Positions 29,849 through 39,924 of a stretch of DNA of 40,718 bases are shown here, piece after piece (within the stretch, counting starts at the first letter, position 1; each line of letters opens with the position of its first letter). The notes beneath the pieces are model-generated. The model had not been told where the DNA came from, did no database searches, and saw only the letters and a program-made list of their open reading frames with translations. The stretch covers positions 1 through 40,718 of the forward strand of contig JAJDZL010000218.1 in NCBI GenBank assembly GCA_022824665.1, read 5' to 3'. Origin of the DNA: Gammaproteobacteria bacterium (GTDB taxonomy: Bacteria > Pseudomonadota > Gammaproteobacteria > Arenicellales > JAJDZL01). The position numbers and the translations under genes are program-made.

Positions 29849-31096
29849 TCAACAGTAGCGAAGGAATATCCCGGCGCGCAACTTGGGTTCAAACCAGGTG
29901 GATTTCGGTGGCATCACGCGACTGGCATCAGCCACATCCATAACCTCCTGCATCGTCGTGTCGATACAGGCAAATCCCAGCCGCCAGCCTGAATTGCACC
30001 GGTCCATCAAACCGCGAATGCCTTCCACCCCGGGCAGGTAGCTCAGACGTGCGTCGGAGCGTGCATCGTGTATTCCCAGAATTTTTGACAGAACCTGCTC
30101 TTGCAAAACGGCAACATCCAATGAACCGACCGGGTCTTGAGTGGGGATCATTGCTGCCGGAATTTCCAGTCGAAACGCCTTGTCATCTACGATCATCGTT
30201 ATCAGGCGAGCGCGCTCGGGCAACAGTTTTTCAGCATGCTGAGTGCTGATCTGCTCAGTTGCAATACCGGCATTTTGGAGCGCGTCAATCAGCTCAGCAA
30301 CACTTAATCGGCCCAAGTCGCGTACGCAGCGAAAATATGAATAGATTCGCAATTGGCTTTTCGGGAAAAGCGCGACCAGTAGCTGTCTGCCCGCACCGCG
30401 CCGGCTGCTGTCAGCACCGGAGCCGTCTGCATTTTGCGCAACGCGTGCCCCCGACGCGCAGCGGTGGTGCCCATCTGTGAGATAGGTATATTCGATCTGA
30501 CTGAACCCTGACTCAAGCTGCGCCGAGATTGCGCGGTCAGCAACGCGCCAAACCGTCTGCTCCACGTCATCCCAGGCACTGAATTGCAAATGAGGGGCGC
30601 TTTGCTTGGCCTGGGCAATTGCCGCATCGATATCGTCCCGGTCCGGGTAGGCAATGCAAATCGGACTCGATGTCACACCGACAGTCTGCTGATAGTACGT
30701 CAGCATGTTTTCCTTTTCGAGCTGCGTATCCTCGTGTTTTTTCAGGCGACCGCTGGTATAGTCGTCAACAGGAATATTGGCAATTACACCGGTTTGCTCG
30801 TGTCTGTCCGAGCGCAGGCGGTATAGGTAATAGGCCGGTGCCGGCGTCGCAAGAAACGCACCGCTTTGCAATAACCGATTGAGATGCAACTGGTTATGCT
30901 GCAGTATTTCTTTGAGGTCAGGACCCGAATTGTCAAACTCTTCCAGCGTACGCATGACATTGACGTAATTGCCCGGATTCGCCTCGGCAAATTTGCGGCG
31001 CTCATCCGGTGTCATTGCATCGTAGGCAGGCGTTACGACCGTACCAACCTCGTCCGGATTAACCAGAAAGCCCTCGAATTTTGCGATCTGAGGCAC
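29849..31096 (-). CDS. DUF1015 family protein
   Basis: 415 aa; N-terminal VGTVVTPAYDAMTPDERRKFAEANPGNYVNVMR and central YTYLTDGHHRCASGARV; adjacent to serC. Confidence 0.85.
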   Translation of the reverse strand: MPQIAKFEGFLVNPDEVGTVVTPAYDAMTPDERRKFAEANPGNYVNVMRTLEEFDNSGPDLKEILQHNQLHLNRLLQSGAFLATPAPAYYLYRLRSDRHEQTGVIANIPVDDYTSGRLKKHEDTQLEKENMLTYYQQTVGVTSSPICIAYPDRDDIDAAIAQAKQSAPHLQFSAWDDVEQTVWRVADRAISAQLESGFSQIEYTYLTDGHHRCASGARVAQNADGSGADSSRRGAGRQLLVALFPKSQLRIYSYFRCVRDLGRLSVAELIDALQNAGIATEQISTQHAEKLLPERARLITMIVDDKAFRLEIPAAMIPTQDPVGSLDVAVLQEQVLSKILGIHDARSDARLSYLPGVEGIRGLMDRCNSGWRLGFACIDTTMQEVMDVADASRVMPPKSTWFEPKLRAGIFLRYC

Positions 31097-31123
31097 CAGG
31101 GCAACTCCCTTATGGATTCAATT

Positions 31124-32209
31124 CTATGGGTTTGCAGCGCGAAACTCATCCATGAAGTTCGCCAGTGTTTCAGCACCTTCCATTGGCATTGAGTTGTAGA
31201 TACTTGCGCGCATTCCGCCAACGCTGCGGTGACCTTGCAGGTTGACGAGACCGATTTTTTTCGCTTCAGTAAGGAATTTCGCTTCCAGCTCAGCGTTGGG
31301 TAAGCGGAAAACGACATTCATGCGCGACCTGCTCGGACCAACCACCGGGCAATCATAGTACCCGCCGCTGGCATCAATCGCATCATAAACCAGCCCCGAT
31401 TTCAAAATGGACATCTGCTCGAAAGCAGGCACCCCGCCGCGCGCCTTGTACCATTTGAGCACCTTTCCGGCAACGTAGATCGGAAATACCGGCGGTGTGT
31501 TGAACCGCGAGTCACTGTTATGGTAAGAACGATAATCCAGTGCCGCGGGCAAATCCCGCTTGGACTCGTCCATCAGGGACTTTCGCACAATAACCAAAGC
31601 CACTCCCGACGGACCGATGTTCTTTTGGGCACCGCCATAAGCAACATCCATCTGATCCCACGGAATCGACCGGGACAGAAAATCAGATGACATATCGCCA
31701 ACCAGTGGCACTCCCAGATTCGGCCAGTCCCAGGTTCGAACCCCGCCGATTGTTTCATTGGTCGTAATATGCAGATACTGCGTGTCGGGCTGTAATTTGA
31801 TTTCTCTGGCATCGGGTGTGCGACAGAATTTTTCCTCGGTTCCATCCCACGCCACATACGTATTGCCGTAGACTTGAGCATCCTTGAGTGCCAGTTTGGC
31901 CCAGTGTCCTGAGTTAACGTAAGCAGCGGTTTCGGATTGCGCCAACAGGTTCATCGCCACCATCGCAAACTGCATGGTGGCACCGCCTTGAATCAGCAAG
32001 ATGCTGAAATCGTCCGGAACCTCTAGCAACTCTCTAAGCAAATTTATTGTTTCGTTGTGCACGGCATCGTACTCGGGGCCGCGATGACTGTGCTCAACGA
32101 TTGACATTCCAGAGTTCTTGTAATTCACCAATTCTGACTGAGTTTCTTCCAGTACTTCCAGCGGCAGCGTGCAAGGACCGGGACAAAAGTTGTAGACGCG
32201 CTGTGTCAA
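31124..32209 (-). CDS. serC: Phosphoserine aminotransferase
   Basis: 361 aa; YNFCPGPCTLPLEVLEE, VEHSHRGPEYDAVHNE, YGGAQKNIGPSGVALVIVRK, GHRSVGGMRASIYNSMP. Confidence 0.94.
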   Translation of the reverse strand: MTQRVYNFCPGPCTLPLEVLEETQSELVNYKNSGMSIVEHSHRGPEYDAVHNETINLLRELLEVPDDFSILLIQGGATMQFAMVAMNLLAQSETAAYVNSGHWAKLALKDAQVYGNTYVAWDGTEEKFCRTPDAREIKLQPDTQYLHITTNETIGGVRTWDWPNLGVPLVGDMSSDFLSRSIPWDQMDVAYGGAQKNIGPSGVALVIVRKSLMDESKRDLPAALDYRSYHNSDSRFNTPPVFPIYVAGKVLKWYKARGGVPAFEQMSILKSGLVYDAIDASGGYYDCPVVGPSRSRMNVVFRLPNAELEAKFLTEAKKIGLVNLQGHRSVGGMRASIYNSMPMEGAETLANFMDEFRAANP

Positions 32210-32257
32210 CTGACTTCTCCTTTATGTATAGCTTTTGTGCAAATAAGTTTTCTTCGC

Positions 32258-33220
32258 TCAATTCACGCAATTGAGCCTGATTCCATTTTCGAACGCTTCG
32301 ACGATATCCAGTACGCCATCTGCGACCGCATTTTGCGCCTGTTCGGTCGAAGCCCCAATGTGATGGGTTCCGTACACATTGGGATGTTTGGCCAGCTCAC
32401 AATCAAACTCGCAGGCGGCCTGCCCCGGTTCATTCGGATAAACATCGAGCCCGGCCCGCAGCGATTTACTGTCGAGAGCCGCCAGCAGTGCCTGCTCATC
32501 AACCACATCACCGCGTGAGGTGTTGATGAGGATCGCGCCGTCTCGCATCCTGGCAAGAATATCCGCATTAATCATATTGCGTGTTGAGTCCGCAGCAGGA
32601 ACATGAACGGAAACTATGTCGCTTTCGGCGACCAGGTCCTCCAGGCTTGCCACGGTTCTTACACCGAGCTCGGCCATTCGATTCTGCAACGCGGCGGCGC
32701 GACCGGGTTTGTGGATCATCAGCACATCAAGACCGAACGCACGCGCCCTTTCAACGACTGCCATCCCGATCGAACCTGCACCAACGATTCCGATGGTACG
32801 GCCCATCAGTCCCGCGGCTGCAGAAAACCGTTTCTTGTTCCACTGCCCGCTACGTATTTCCTGAACATTATCAGGAATATTGCGGTCGATCGAAAGCAAA
32901 AGTCCCAGCGTGAGTTCTGCAACAGCGATCGCGTTCTTACCCGGCACGTTGCAGACCGCAATACCGCGCTCGGCTGCGAACGCCTTGTCGATTGTATTGG
33001 TACCTGCGCCGGCACGAACAATTAACTTAAGGCCGTCAGCCGCCTCAATGGTATCCTTTTGAACCTTGGTGCCGCGCACCACGAGTATGTCATAGCCCAA
33101 AATTCGCGCTGGTAAATCGCTGGCCTGCAATTCAGGCTGGTATTGGGTTTCGTGCCCTGAGCGCTGTAACAACTGTAACTGGTTAGCGGGAAATTTATCG
33201 GCAAAAAGTATCTGCATCAT
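32258..33220 (-). CDS. serA: D-3-phosphoglycerate dehydrogenase-like / D-2-hydroxyacid dehydrogenase (short form)
   Basis: Likely start MMQILFADKFP at 33220; GRTIGIVGAGSIGMAVVERARAFGLDVL, NTSRGDVVDEQALLAAL, GTHHIGASTEQAQNAV. ORF track start is 33352. Confidence 0.82.
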   Translation of the reverse strand: MMQILFADKFPANQLQLLQRSGHETQYQPELQASDLPARILGYDILVVRGTKVQKDTIEAADGLKLIVRAGAGTNTIDKAFAAERGIAVCNVPGKNAIAVAELTLGLLLSIDRNIPDNVQEIRSGQWNKKRFSAAAGLMGRTIGIVGAGSIGMAVVERARAFGLDVLMIHKPGRAAALQNRMAELGVRTVASLEDLVAESDIVSVHVPAADSTRNMINADILARMRDGAILINTSRGDVVDEQALLAALDSKSLRAGLDVYPNEPGQAACEFDCELAKHPNVYGTHHIGASTEQAQNAVADGVLDIVEAFENGIRLNCVN

Positions 33221-33414
33221 TATTGGAAACGCGTTATGTATGGGTATGCAGGTGTCGGGAGACGGCACCTGCGGAAAAATCCATTTTTCCAAGGTCATGG
33301 AAATGCGAATTATACAAATATTAGTGCAATCTCTTGGCGGCAAACGCGTCAAAAATGTGCAAACTAATTGTTCGCTGAATTACGAGTCAGGCAGGCAATA
33401 ATCGGAGCATTTAA

Positions 33415-34287
33415 CTACGCTGAGGCCCTGATGTTCCGCTCTTCAGCCTGGGAAAGATAAATGATGGCAAACACAATCATGGCGGAACCGAAAATCGTCC
33501 ACAAGTCTGGATACTCCTGAAATACCAGCATCCCAATTAGCGCGGCCCAAATTAATCTTGTGCAGTTGACCGGCAGGACGACTGTTGCGTCATACATCTT
33601 TAGAGATTTTGTCATGCCAAAATGACCGGTCGTCCAACACAAGCCAATCAATACAGCTTCCACCGTCTGTGCGGGTGTCAAGGGCATCCATACCGGAATA
33701 ACACAAACAGCTGATGCCAAGACAGTTATCATCAGCGACCATGTCAAAATCACGCCAGGTGATTCGGTACGGGCAAGAACTTTCGCGACGACCAGCGCCA
33801 GACCCCAGGCCAGCGAAGCCAGCAATACCGCATAGGCACCCAGCGAGGCTTCAATTAAGCCCGGTCGGAGGATCGCGATGATCCCCAGGAATGTGACAAT
33901 GATCCCCACCGAGCGGTGTATGTACATCGGTTCACGCAAAATCAGGACTGACAGGATGACAGCAAAAACAATACCGACAAAACTCAGCGAGGTGGCTTCG
34001 ACAAGTGGTGTCAGGGTCAAGCCAAGGAAGAAGACCAAATTCGCGAAGGCAACGAGCAAGCCTCGAACGATAAGCAGCTTCTTACGCTCAGAGCGAAACA
34101 CGCGCTGCCTGGTTAACCTTGCAACACCAATCAGGCATATCAAGCCGACAACGCTGCTGATAAAGGTAATTTGAAAACTGTGCACTTCCTGCCCCAAGTG
34201 CCTTACCATCGCCTGCATCGTCGCAAGAAACAGCGTTGAGGTCGCCATCAGCACGATTGCCCCGGTAGCTGGCGGAAATCGTTTCAC
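33415..34287 (-). CDS. DMT superfamily (EamA) transporter
   Basis: 290 aa, about 10 hydrophobic helices with internal EamA duplication. Confidence 0.82.
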   Translation of the reverse strand: MKRFPPATGAIVLMATSTLFLATMQAMVRHLGQEVHSFQITFISSVVGLICLIGVARLTRQRVFRSERKKLLIVRGLLVAFANLVFFLGLTLTPLVEATSLSFVGIVFAVILSVLILREPMYIHRSVGIIVTFLGIIAILRPGLIEASLGAYAVLLASLAWGLALVVAKVLARTESPGVILTWSLMITVLASAVCVIPVWMPLTPAQTVEAVLIGLCWTTGHFGMTKSLKMYDATVVLPVNCTRLIWAALIGMLVFQEYPDLWTIFGSAMIVFAIIYLSQAEERNIRASA

Positions 34288-34371
34288 TTGCTTATATTGG
34301 ATCAGTGAGGGCCAACGACCATCTACGTCGATCAGTTGTGTGTGAAAAGGGCAATTCGGTGGATTTGGAAA

Positions 34372-35454
34372 TTATTCTGCACTTAATAGCAAAGCATCCG
34401 GAGCGTTCCAACACACTGCAATTGGCGCGCCGGAAACGGGTGGCACCTGATCGGGTCGCTGTTCGACCAAAAATGGTTTGTCTGCGCCAACATCAACAAA
34501 AACATCCAGCAGGTTGCCGGAAAATGTAGAGCGAATGACTTTGCCCGATATTTGGTTGTCAAAATCGTTTGCTTGATCAGGTGAGCCGATGACGAGCTTT
34601 TCCGGACGAATGCCGACACACAGTGACTCGGCAGTAATTTTGTTGTCCTTCACCAATATCGAGCGGATTTTTTGGCCATTTAAAATGTCGAGTTCGGCGA
34701 TGTCACCGGACTTACCCAACAGCGTTGCATCAAGCAGGTTGATGCGACCAACGAAATCAGCGACAAAAGCACTTTGGGGAAAGTTGTAGATGTCCCGTGC
34801 TGTACCGACTTGATCAACTTCCCCGTTTCTCATGACAGCAATTCGATCTGACATGTTCATCGCTTCGGTTTGATCATGGGTAACGAATACGGTTGTTATT
34901 TTCAGTTCCTGTTGTATACGGCGCAACTCCAGCTGCATGGCTTCTCTGAGTTTAAGGTCGAGTGCACCAAGCGGTTCATCCATGAGCAACACTCTCGGTG
35001 GGTAAGCAACAGCCCGTGCGACCGAAATTCGCTGCGCCTGACCGCCACTTAATTCTGCGGGGAATCGGCTTTCGACACCCGGTAAGCGAACCAACTCGAG
35101 CAACTCTGTTACTCTGCCATCAATTTTTTCTTTAGGCGTGCGCCGTTCTCTTAAGGGAAAGGCGATATTTTCCTTGATGGTGAGATGAGGGAACAGCGCA
35201 TAGTCCTGGAAAACCATGCCAATTTCCCGCTTTTGCGGTGGCAGATTGGTGATATCTTCATCGCCAAGCAGGATTTGTCCCTGGTCGGGATTGTTGAATC
35301 CCGCGATTAGCCGCAAAGTGGTTGTCTTGCCGCAGCCTGAAGGGCCAAGGAGGGTGATGAATTCACCCTCCTGAATATCTAAGCTGATCGACTTAAGAGC
35401 GACAACACTGCCAAACTTCTTGGAAACGTTGCGCAGTACAACGCGTTGTGACAT
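34372..35454 (-). CDS. ABC transporter ATP-binding protein, spermidine/putrescine (PotA) type with TOBE domain
   Basis: GPSGCGKTTTLRLIAGF, ELSGGQAQRISVARAVAYPPRVLLMDEPLGALD, VFVTHDQTEAMNMSDRIAVM. Confidence 0.92.
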   Translation of the reverse strand: MSQRVVLRNVSKKFGSVVALKSISLDIQEGEFITLLGPSGCGKTTTLRLIAGFNNPDQGQILLGDEDITNLPPQKREIGMVFQDYALFPHLTIKENIAFPLRERRTPKEKIDGRVTELLELVRLPGVESRFPAELSGGQAQRISVARAVAYPPRVLLMDEPLGALDLKLREAMQLELRRIQQELKITTVFVTHDQTEAMNMSDRIAVMRNGEVDQVGTARDIYNFPQSAFVADFVGRINLLDATLLGKSGDIAELDILNGQKIRSILVKDNKITAESLCVGIRPEKLVIGSPDQANDFDNQISGKVIRSTFSGNLLDVFVDVGADKPFLVEQRPDQVPPVSGAPIAVCWNAPDALLLSAE

Positions 35455-35489
35455 CGCTGGCGATCAAAAAGGTACGTTCTAAGCCTGCC

Positions 35490-36551
35490 CTACTGTGCGA
35501 TTGCTCGATTCCACTGGTCAGTCCAGTCCGAGATAATTACTTTCGAGTAGTCAACTCTAAGCTGGTTCGCCACTTTTTCGGGATCGAGTACGATCATTTC
35601 CGCGACGAGCGGGTCATCCGCCATCGCTTCAAACACACTTTGATTAACCGGAACCAGACCCGTTTTGGTTGCCATCTTCAATTGGTAATCGGCACTGATG
35701 AACTGATTGATGTACCACTGAGCAGCTTCAGCATTTTTACTGTTTTTCATAACACCCCACCAGCCTTCTGATGCGACACCAACGTGATCATCATTAATAC
35801 GCGGGTGAACCGAGGTTACATTTTGTCCTGCGAGTTTTTTGGTACGCAAACACCACCCGGCATGCACAACTGCTGCAATGATATCGCCCGATTCGAATTG
35901 CGCCATCGTTTCGCCACCACGAGCCCAGAACTTCAGCACGTTCATGTCCTTGACCAGGTTCAGCCCTGCTTCGATGTCAGTTTCGTTACCCCCTTCAGCG
36001 AACGCTACGCCGGCCAGACCCGGGAGCCCGCCACCTGAATTGATGTCGGGAAACTGCAGCCGTCCGGCAAGTTTCGGATGGACGAGATCGCGGTAGGTTG
36101 TGGGTACCGGTATGCTTTCTTCGGCGAATTTATCCTGATGGTAGCAAATGACTTCCTGGGTTTCCCAAGACCCGACAAGGGACTCGTTATAGCGGTTTTC
36201 GGCAAGGAACTGGGTATTGGGTATTAAACTCAAGTCCAGTGGCTGGAGCACGTCAAGTTCGTGATAGTCTTTGACCTGCGCGGCAAGAATTTCCACCACG
36301 TCAAATGGTGCTTCACCGCGAGCCGCGACGATTTTTGCAAAGTTTGCTGCCGGTGATCCTGTGACAAACTCCACCTTGCCACCTTCTGCTTCAAACTTCG
36401 AGACGATATTTTCGACCTGATTTTCCTTCCACAATCCGCCCCAGGTACCAACAAGTAGCGTGACACCATCAAATTGACCTGCCACGGCAGATGATGAAAT
36501 CAAGATTACGGCTGACAAACCAGCCAAGGTATTTCTAACTGTCTTCAACAT
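35490..36551 (-). CDS. ABC transporter extracellular substrate-binding protein, PotD-like
   Basis: Start MLKTVRNTLAGLSAVILISSSAVA at 36551 with upstream 'gagggatgag'; ORF track start is 36611. Confidence 0.88.
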   Translation of the reverse strand: MLKTVRNTLAGLSAVILISSSAVAGQFDGVTLLVGTWGGLWKENQVENIVSKFEAEGGKVEFVTGSPAANFAKIVAARGEAPFDVVEILAAQVKDYHELDVLQPLDLSLIPNTQFLAENRYNESLVGSWETQEVICYHQDKFAEESIPVPTTYRDLVHPKLAGRLQFPDINSGGGLPGLAGVAFAEGGNETDIEAGLNLVKDMNVLKFWARGGETMAQFESGDIIAAVVHAGWCLRTKKLAGQNVTSVHPRINDDHVGVASEGWWGVMKNSKNAEAAQWYINQFISADYQLKMATKTGLVPVNQSVFEAMADDPLVAEMIVLDPEKVANQLRVDYSKVIISDWTDQWNRAIAQ

Positions 36552-36758
36552 TTTCTCATCCCTCTTTCGAATTTTAACTGCATCGAATTGTGGATTCTGA
36601 GCTGAAACCACGAATTTAAATCTTTATTGATTAACCCATGTAAAGACGATGCGGTTATTTTTGATTCATGGTTTTTCTTCAAATGTTCATAAAGTTTACA
36701 ACAAAAACACTTGCACGAAAACTTCGGCGCGGTACGAAATGGTCTTTACAATTCGCGA

Positions 36759-37628
36759 TCATCCCACTCCACGAGAACCGCCGACTTTCAGCAATGCATC
36801 AAGTCCGATCACTTTTTGGACCAGCAAGAGCAAGCCCAGGCAGATGATGATGACCAGTGTTGCGGATGCCATTAGGCTCGGTTCGAAATCATTTTCAAGT
36901 GCAAAGAAGATTTCGACGGGATAAGTCACAAATCCAGGTGCACTGAGAAAAATTGCAACAGGAACATCGGAAAATGAAACCATAAATGCGTACAGCGCAC
37001 CCGCATAGACTCCGGGCATGATGACCGGCAAAGTGACTCGAAAAAAGGCCCGCCGCGGTGTTGCTCCATGAATTACAGCAGCTTCCTCCAGCCGTGTATC
37101 AAATCTTTGCAAAATCGCGGTGACAGTTCCAACGACATAAGGTGTAGCGATAAAAATATGGCCCAACGCGAGACCGAGCAGAGAACCTTGCCAGTAGAAA
37201 CCGGTCATATCACCAATCCAGTAAAACAGCTGCAGAAAGGCGATACCCGTCACAATCGCGGGAATTTGCAGGGGAGCGCGGAAAATGGCACTGATCAGTG
37301 CTTTTCCAGGGACATTGCTGCGTACCAGCCCAAGCGCCGCAGGCACGCCCAGTAAACAGCCGAAAAGTGAGGCAACGGTTGCAAGTACAAAACTCAGCAG
37401 CAATGCTTCTAGCTGCCCCTCGGGGATTTGGGTATACCAGTAAAGTGACAGCGAATCCGGTGGAAACTTGAAAGAAGCCTCGACGTTCTCAGTCGGACCA
37501 TTAAGCGAAGTTCCGATGACGACGAGGATGGGAGAAAGCAGAAAAATGTAAGAAAAAGAACAGTAAAGTCCAAAACAGAAGCGGCCGATTGCTTTTTGAA
37601 TTCTGTACGGTGAGATTTTCATGGGCAA
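36759..37628 (-). CDS. ABC transporter permease, PotC-like
   Basis: 289 aa; LEEAAVIHGATPRRAFFRVTLPVIMPGVYAGALYAFMVSFSD permease motif. Confidence 0.9.
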   Translation of the reverse strand: MPMKISPYRIQKAIGRFCFGLYCSFSYIFLLSPILVVIGTSLNGPTENVEASFKFPPDSLSLYWYTQIPEGQLEALLLSFVLATVASLFGCLLGVPAALGLVRSNVPGKALISAIFRAPLQIPAIVTGIAFLQLFYWIGDMTGFYWQGSLLGLALGHIFIATPYVVGTVTAILQRFDTRLEEAAVIHGATPRRAFFRVTLPVIMPGVYAGALYAFMVSFSDVPVAIFLSAPGFVTYPVEIFFALENDFEPSLMASATLVIIICLGLLLLVQKVIGLDALLKVGGSRGVG

Positions 37629-37631
37629 TCC

Positions 37632-38486
37632 TTACACCATCACCAAATGTGCGGCTCGCAAACGTCGCAGCAGATAAATCGATAGAATGTTGATGACGAT
37701 GACTGACACCAGCAAAACGGCGGCGATCGTCGCACCCATCGAGTACTTGATATCCATCATGACAATTCTTTGGATCATGACCGGGAGGGTGAAGACGCGC
37801 CCACCGCCCAATAGTGCCGCTGACGTGAACGCTCCCATACACATGTTGAAAACCATCAGCAGCATTGCGGTTACTCCAGGTAAAGACAGCGGAAATATCA
37901 CCCTATAGTAGACTCGCCAGCGACTTGCACCGTGAATTTGCGCCGCTGATTCCAGCGAACTGGGTATGGTTTGGATGATGCTGTAAAGGAGCAGCACACC
38001 GAATCCGAGGGTAAAGTGCATCAGCCCGATAACCACGCCGGTTTCGTTGCCGAATACTGAAAACGGTTTGTCGAAAAGCCCTATACCAAGCATGAATTGA
38101 TTAAACAGGCCATCGGCAGAAAATATGACAATCAGACCATATACCTTGATCACGATGGTAATAAACGTTGAAATAACGATTCCGGCTAATAGAATCATCG
38201 CCCAGCTGGATCGCATTCGGGCAATCAAATAGGCAACTGGAAAGCCCAAAATCAATGTTGCGAGCGCCGCAAGTGCTGATGTCTTAACGGTAACCCACAA
38301 AATTTTTAAATAAAAGCCATCCGTAAGAAACTGAATATAGTTGCCTAATATCAGTTCGTCGCCGACCCGTCCAAGTCCCAGGTCTTCGAAAAAGCTTGCG
38401 CGCAGAAATACGAACTGCGATGCGGCGACCAGCGTAAAGCCGACCAGCAAAGGCGGGATGAGCAGTATCCACCATCGAACCCACAT
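37632..38486 (-). CDS. ABC transporter permease, PotB-like
   Basis: 284 aa; LESAAQIHGASRWRVYYRVIFPLSLPGVTAMLLMVFNMCMGAF permease motif. Confidence 0.9.
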   Translation of the reverse strand: MWVRWWILLIPPLLVGFTLVAASQFVFLRASFFEDLGLGRVGDELILGNYIQFLTDGFYLKILWVTVKTSALAALATLILGFPVAYLIARMRSSWAMILLAGIVISTFITIVIKVYGLIVIFSADGLFNQFMLGIGLFDKPFSVFGNETGVVIGLMHFTLGFGVLLLYSIIQTIPSSLESAAQIHGASRWRVYYRVIFPLSLPGVTAMLLMVFNMCMGAFTSAALLGGGRVFTLPVMIQRIVMMDIKYSMGATIAAVLLVSVIVINILSIYLLRRLRAAHLVMV

Positions 38487-38745
38487 TACGATTTTTCAAC
38501 AGCCAACAGGAATGTTGCTCCGAGTATGTAAATAACTTATTGGCAAGACATGCACACTACACCTTAGCACTTTAATCAGAGACTTGCATCGTTTTTTCCG
38601 CAGTCGATTTGCTGTTCATTTGAATGTGAAATCCGACGATCTAAAAAAAATCACCGGTAAGTTGACGCACACCCCGCGTTGACTCGCGGCACTCGGATCA
38701 AAGCGCGGGTCATCAATCAACACGGACTGCCAGGCAGATGGAATA

Positions 38746-39522
38746 TTAAATTTGTGGGGGTTTAACTGCGCGAAAAGAAGTCGGCCGGAGCTCCCCGGCA
38801 TCAACGACAGCTTTTTTGAGCGTAGAGCTCTTGAGCCGGGTCGCTGCCTGGTCTTCACCGAATCGTTCAGCGAAATCTGCGTAGTTTGCACCGCTCACCC
38901 GGTCTATCTCTTCGCGCACGCCGCGTCGATACCACTTATTGCGGTCCCGAAGGACAACAGACTCGAACCTCGCACAACGCAAATGCTCATGCAATTCGGA
39001 GGCAGTACAAAAATGAAAATCAAGCTTCGAAAAATCTAGCCATTCCCTGACGCGTGGTGAAGTCGCTGTCGTATCGCCGCCCAGCCAGTCACTGCCAACG
39101 AAAACACCGCCACACTTCAAGAGCCGAAATAATTCCTGACAGATCGCAAGCTTGTCCGGAAGGTGTATCAGAGTGTCTTTGGAAAAAACAACATCAAACG
39201 ACTGATCCGGAAATGTCAGCGTGCCAGGTTCGATCAGCTGATATTCAATACGGTCTGACAACCCAAGCGTCTCAGCATCGACGCGGGCTTTGTCGACAAG
39301 GCTCGGAACGACGTCAACACCGGTTACTTTTGCCGCACCATAGACGGTCACCAGCAACTGATCGATACCACCGATTCCACAACCGAAATCCAGTACTGAC
39401 TGACCTCGAATATCTGTTGTTTGCAATATTTCGGCAACAGCCTGCGGTCCACCGGGCGACAGGAATCCTGTGCCCCACAACCACTGCAGGCCATCCAGGA
39501 AATTTCTGTCATCGTACGCCAT
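38746..39522 (-). CDS. SAM-dependent methyltransferase, phosphoethanolamine N-methyltransferase-like
   Basis: 258 aa; GFLSPGGPQAVAEIL and SVLDFGCGIGGIDQLLV resemble the PEAMT/PMT motif I context; VVFSKDTLIHLPDK. Confidence 0.75.
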   Translation of the reverse strand: MAYDDRNFLDGLQWLWGTGFLSPGGPQAVAEILQTTDIRGQSVLDFGCGIGGIDQLLVTVYGAAKVTGVDVVPSLVDKARVDAETLGLSDRIEYQLIEPGTLTFPDQSFDVVFSKDTLIHLPDKLAICQELFRLLKCGGVFVGSDWLGGDTTATSPRVREWLDFSKLDFHFCTASELHEHLRCARFESVVLRDRNKWYRRGVREEIDRVSGANYADFAERFGEDQAATRLKSSTLKKAVVDAGELRPTSFRAVKPPQI

Positions 39523-39755
39523 TTGATTTACCGGCTCGTTTACTTTAATCTGACATGTCGAAATTCAGGCGATCATGTAGTCTTTCACATGCAGTTGATT
39601 TTACCGATGATCGTTTGCTTTGTCGTTAAATTTGCCAATTTAGAACTCAACCTGGAGCAATACATGAAGCCTGGAGGGTCTGCTCATCAATTGCGCTAAA
39701 CCATTTTCGGGTTACTATAATTCTCGCCAAGCACCCCGTTTTTCTTATATTAGGA

Positions 39756-39799
39756 TTGACAACCTCACCTGCAAGGACTAAATTTAGCGCACAAGGACT
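39756..39799 (+). promoter_or_regulatory. Candidate sigma70-type promoter (TTGACA-N17-TAAATT) with two CAAGGACT direct repeats 20 bp apart
   Basis: TTGACA 39756-39761, TAAATT 39779-39784; CAAGGACT at 39772-39779 and 39792-39799; upstream of the metF-like gene. Confidence 0.45.
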
Positions 39800-39924
39800 G
39801 CCCGAGGTCATTTCTATATGCCTCAGTCAGCATGATTTATCCTGGCGCGCTGATTATTGAGTTCCGACATATCCAGAACACCCGTCACAAATGACTACCT
39901 AGAGGAAGCCCTCCATATATTCAA

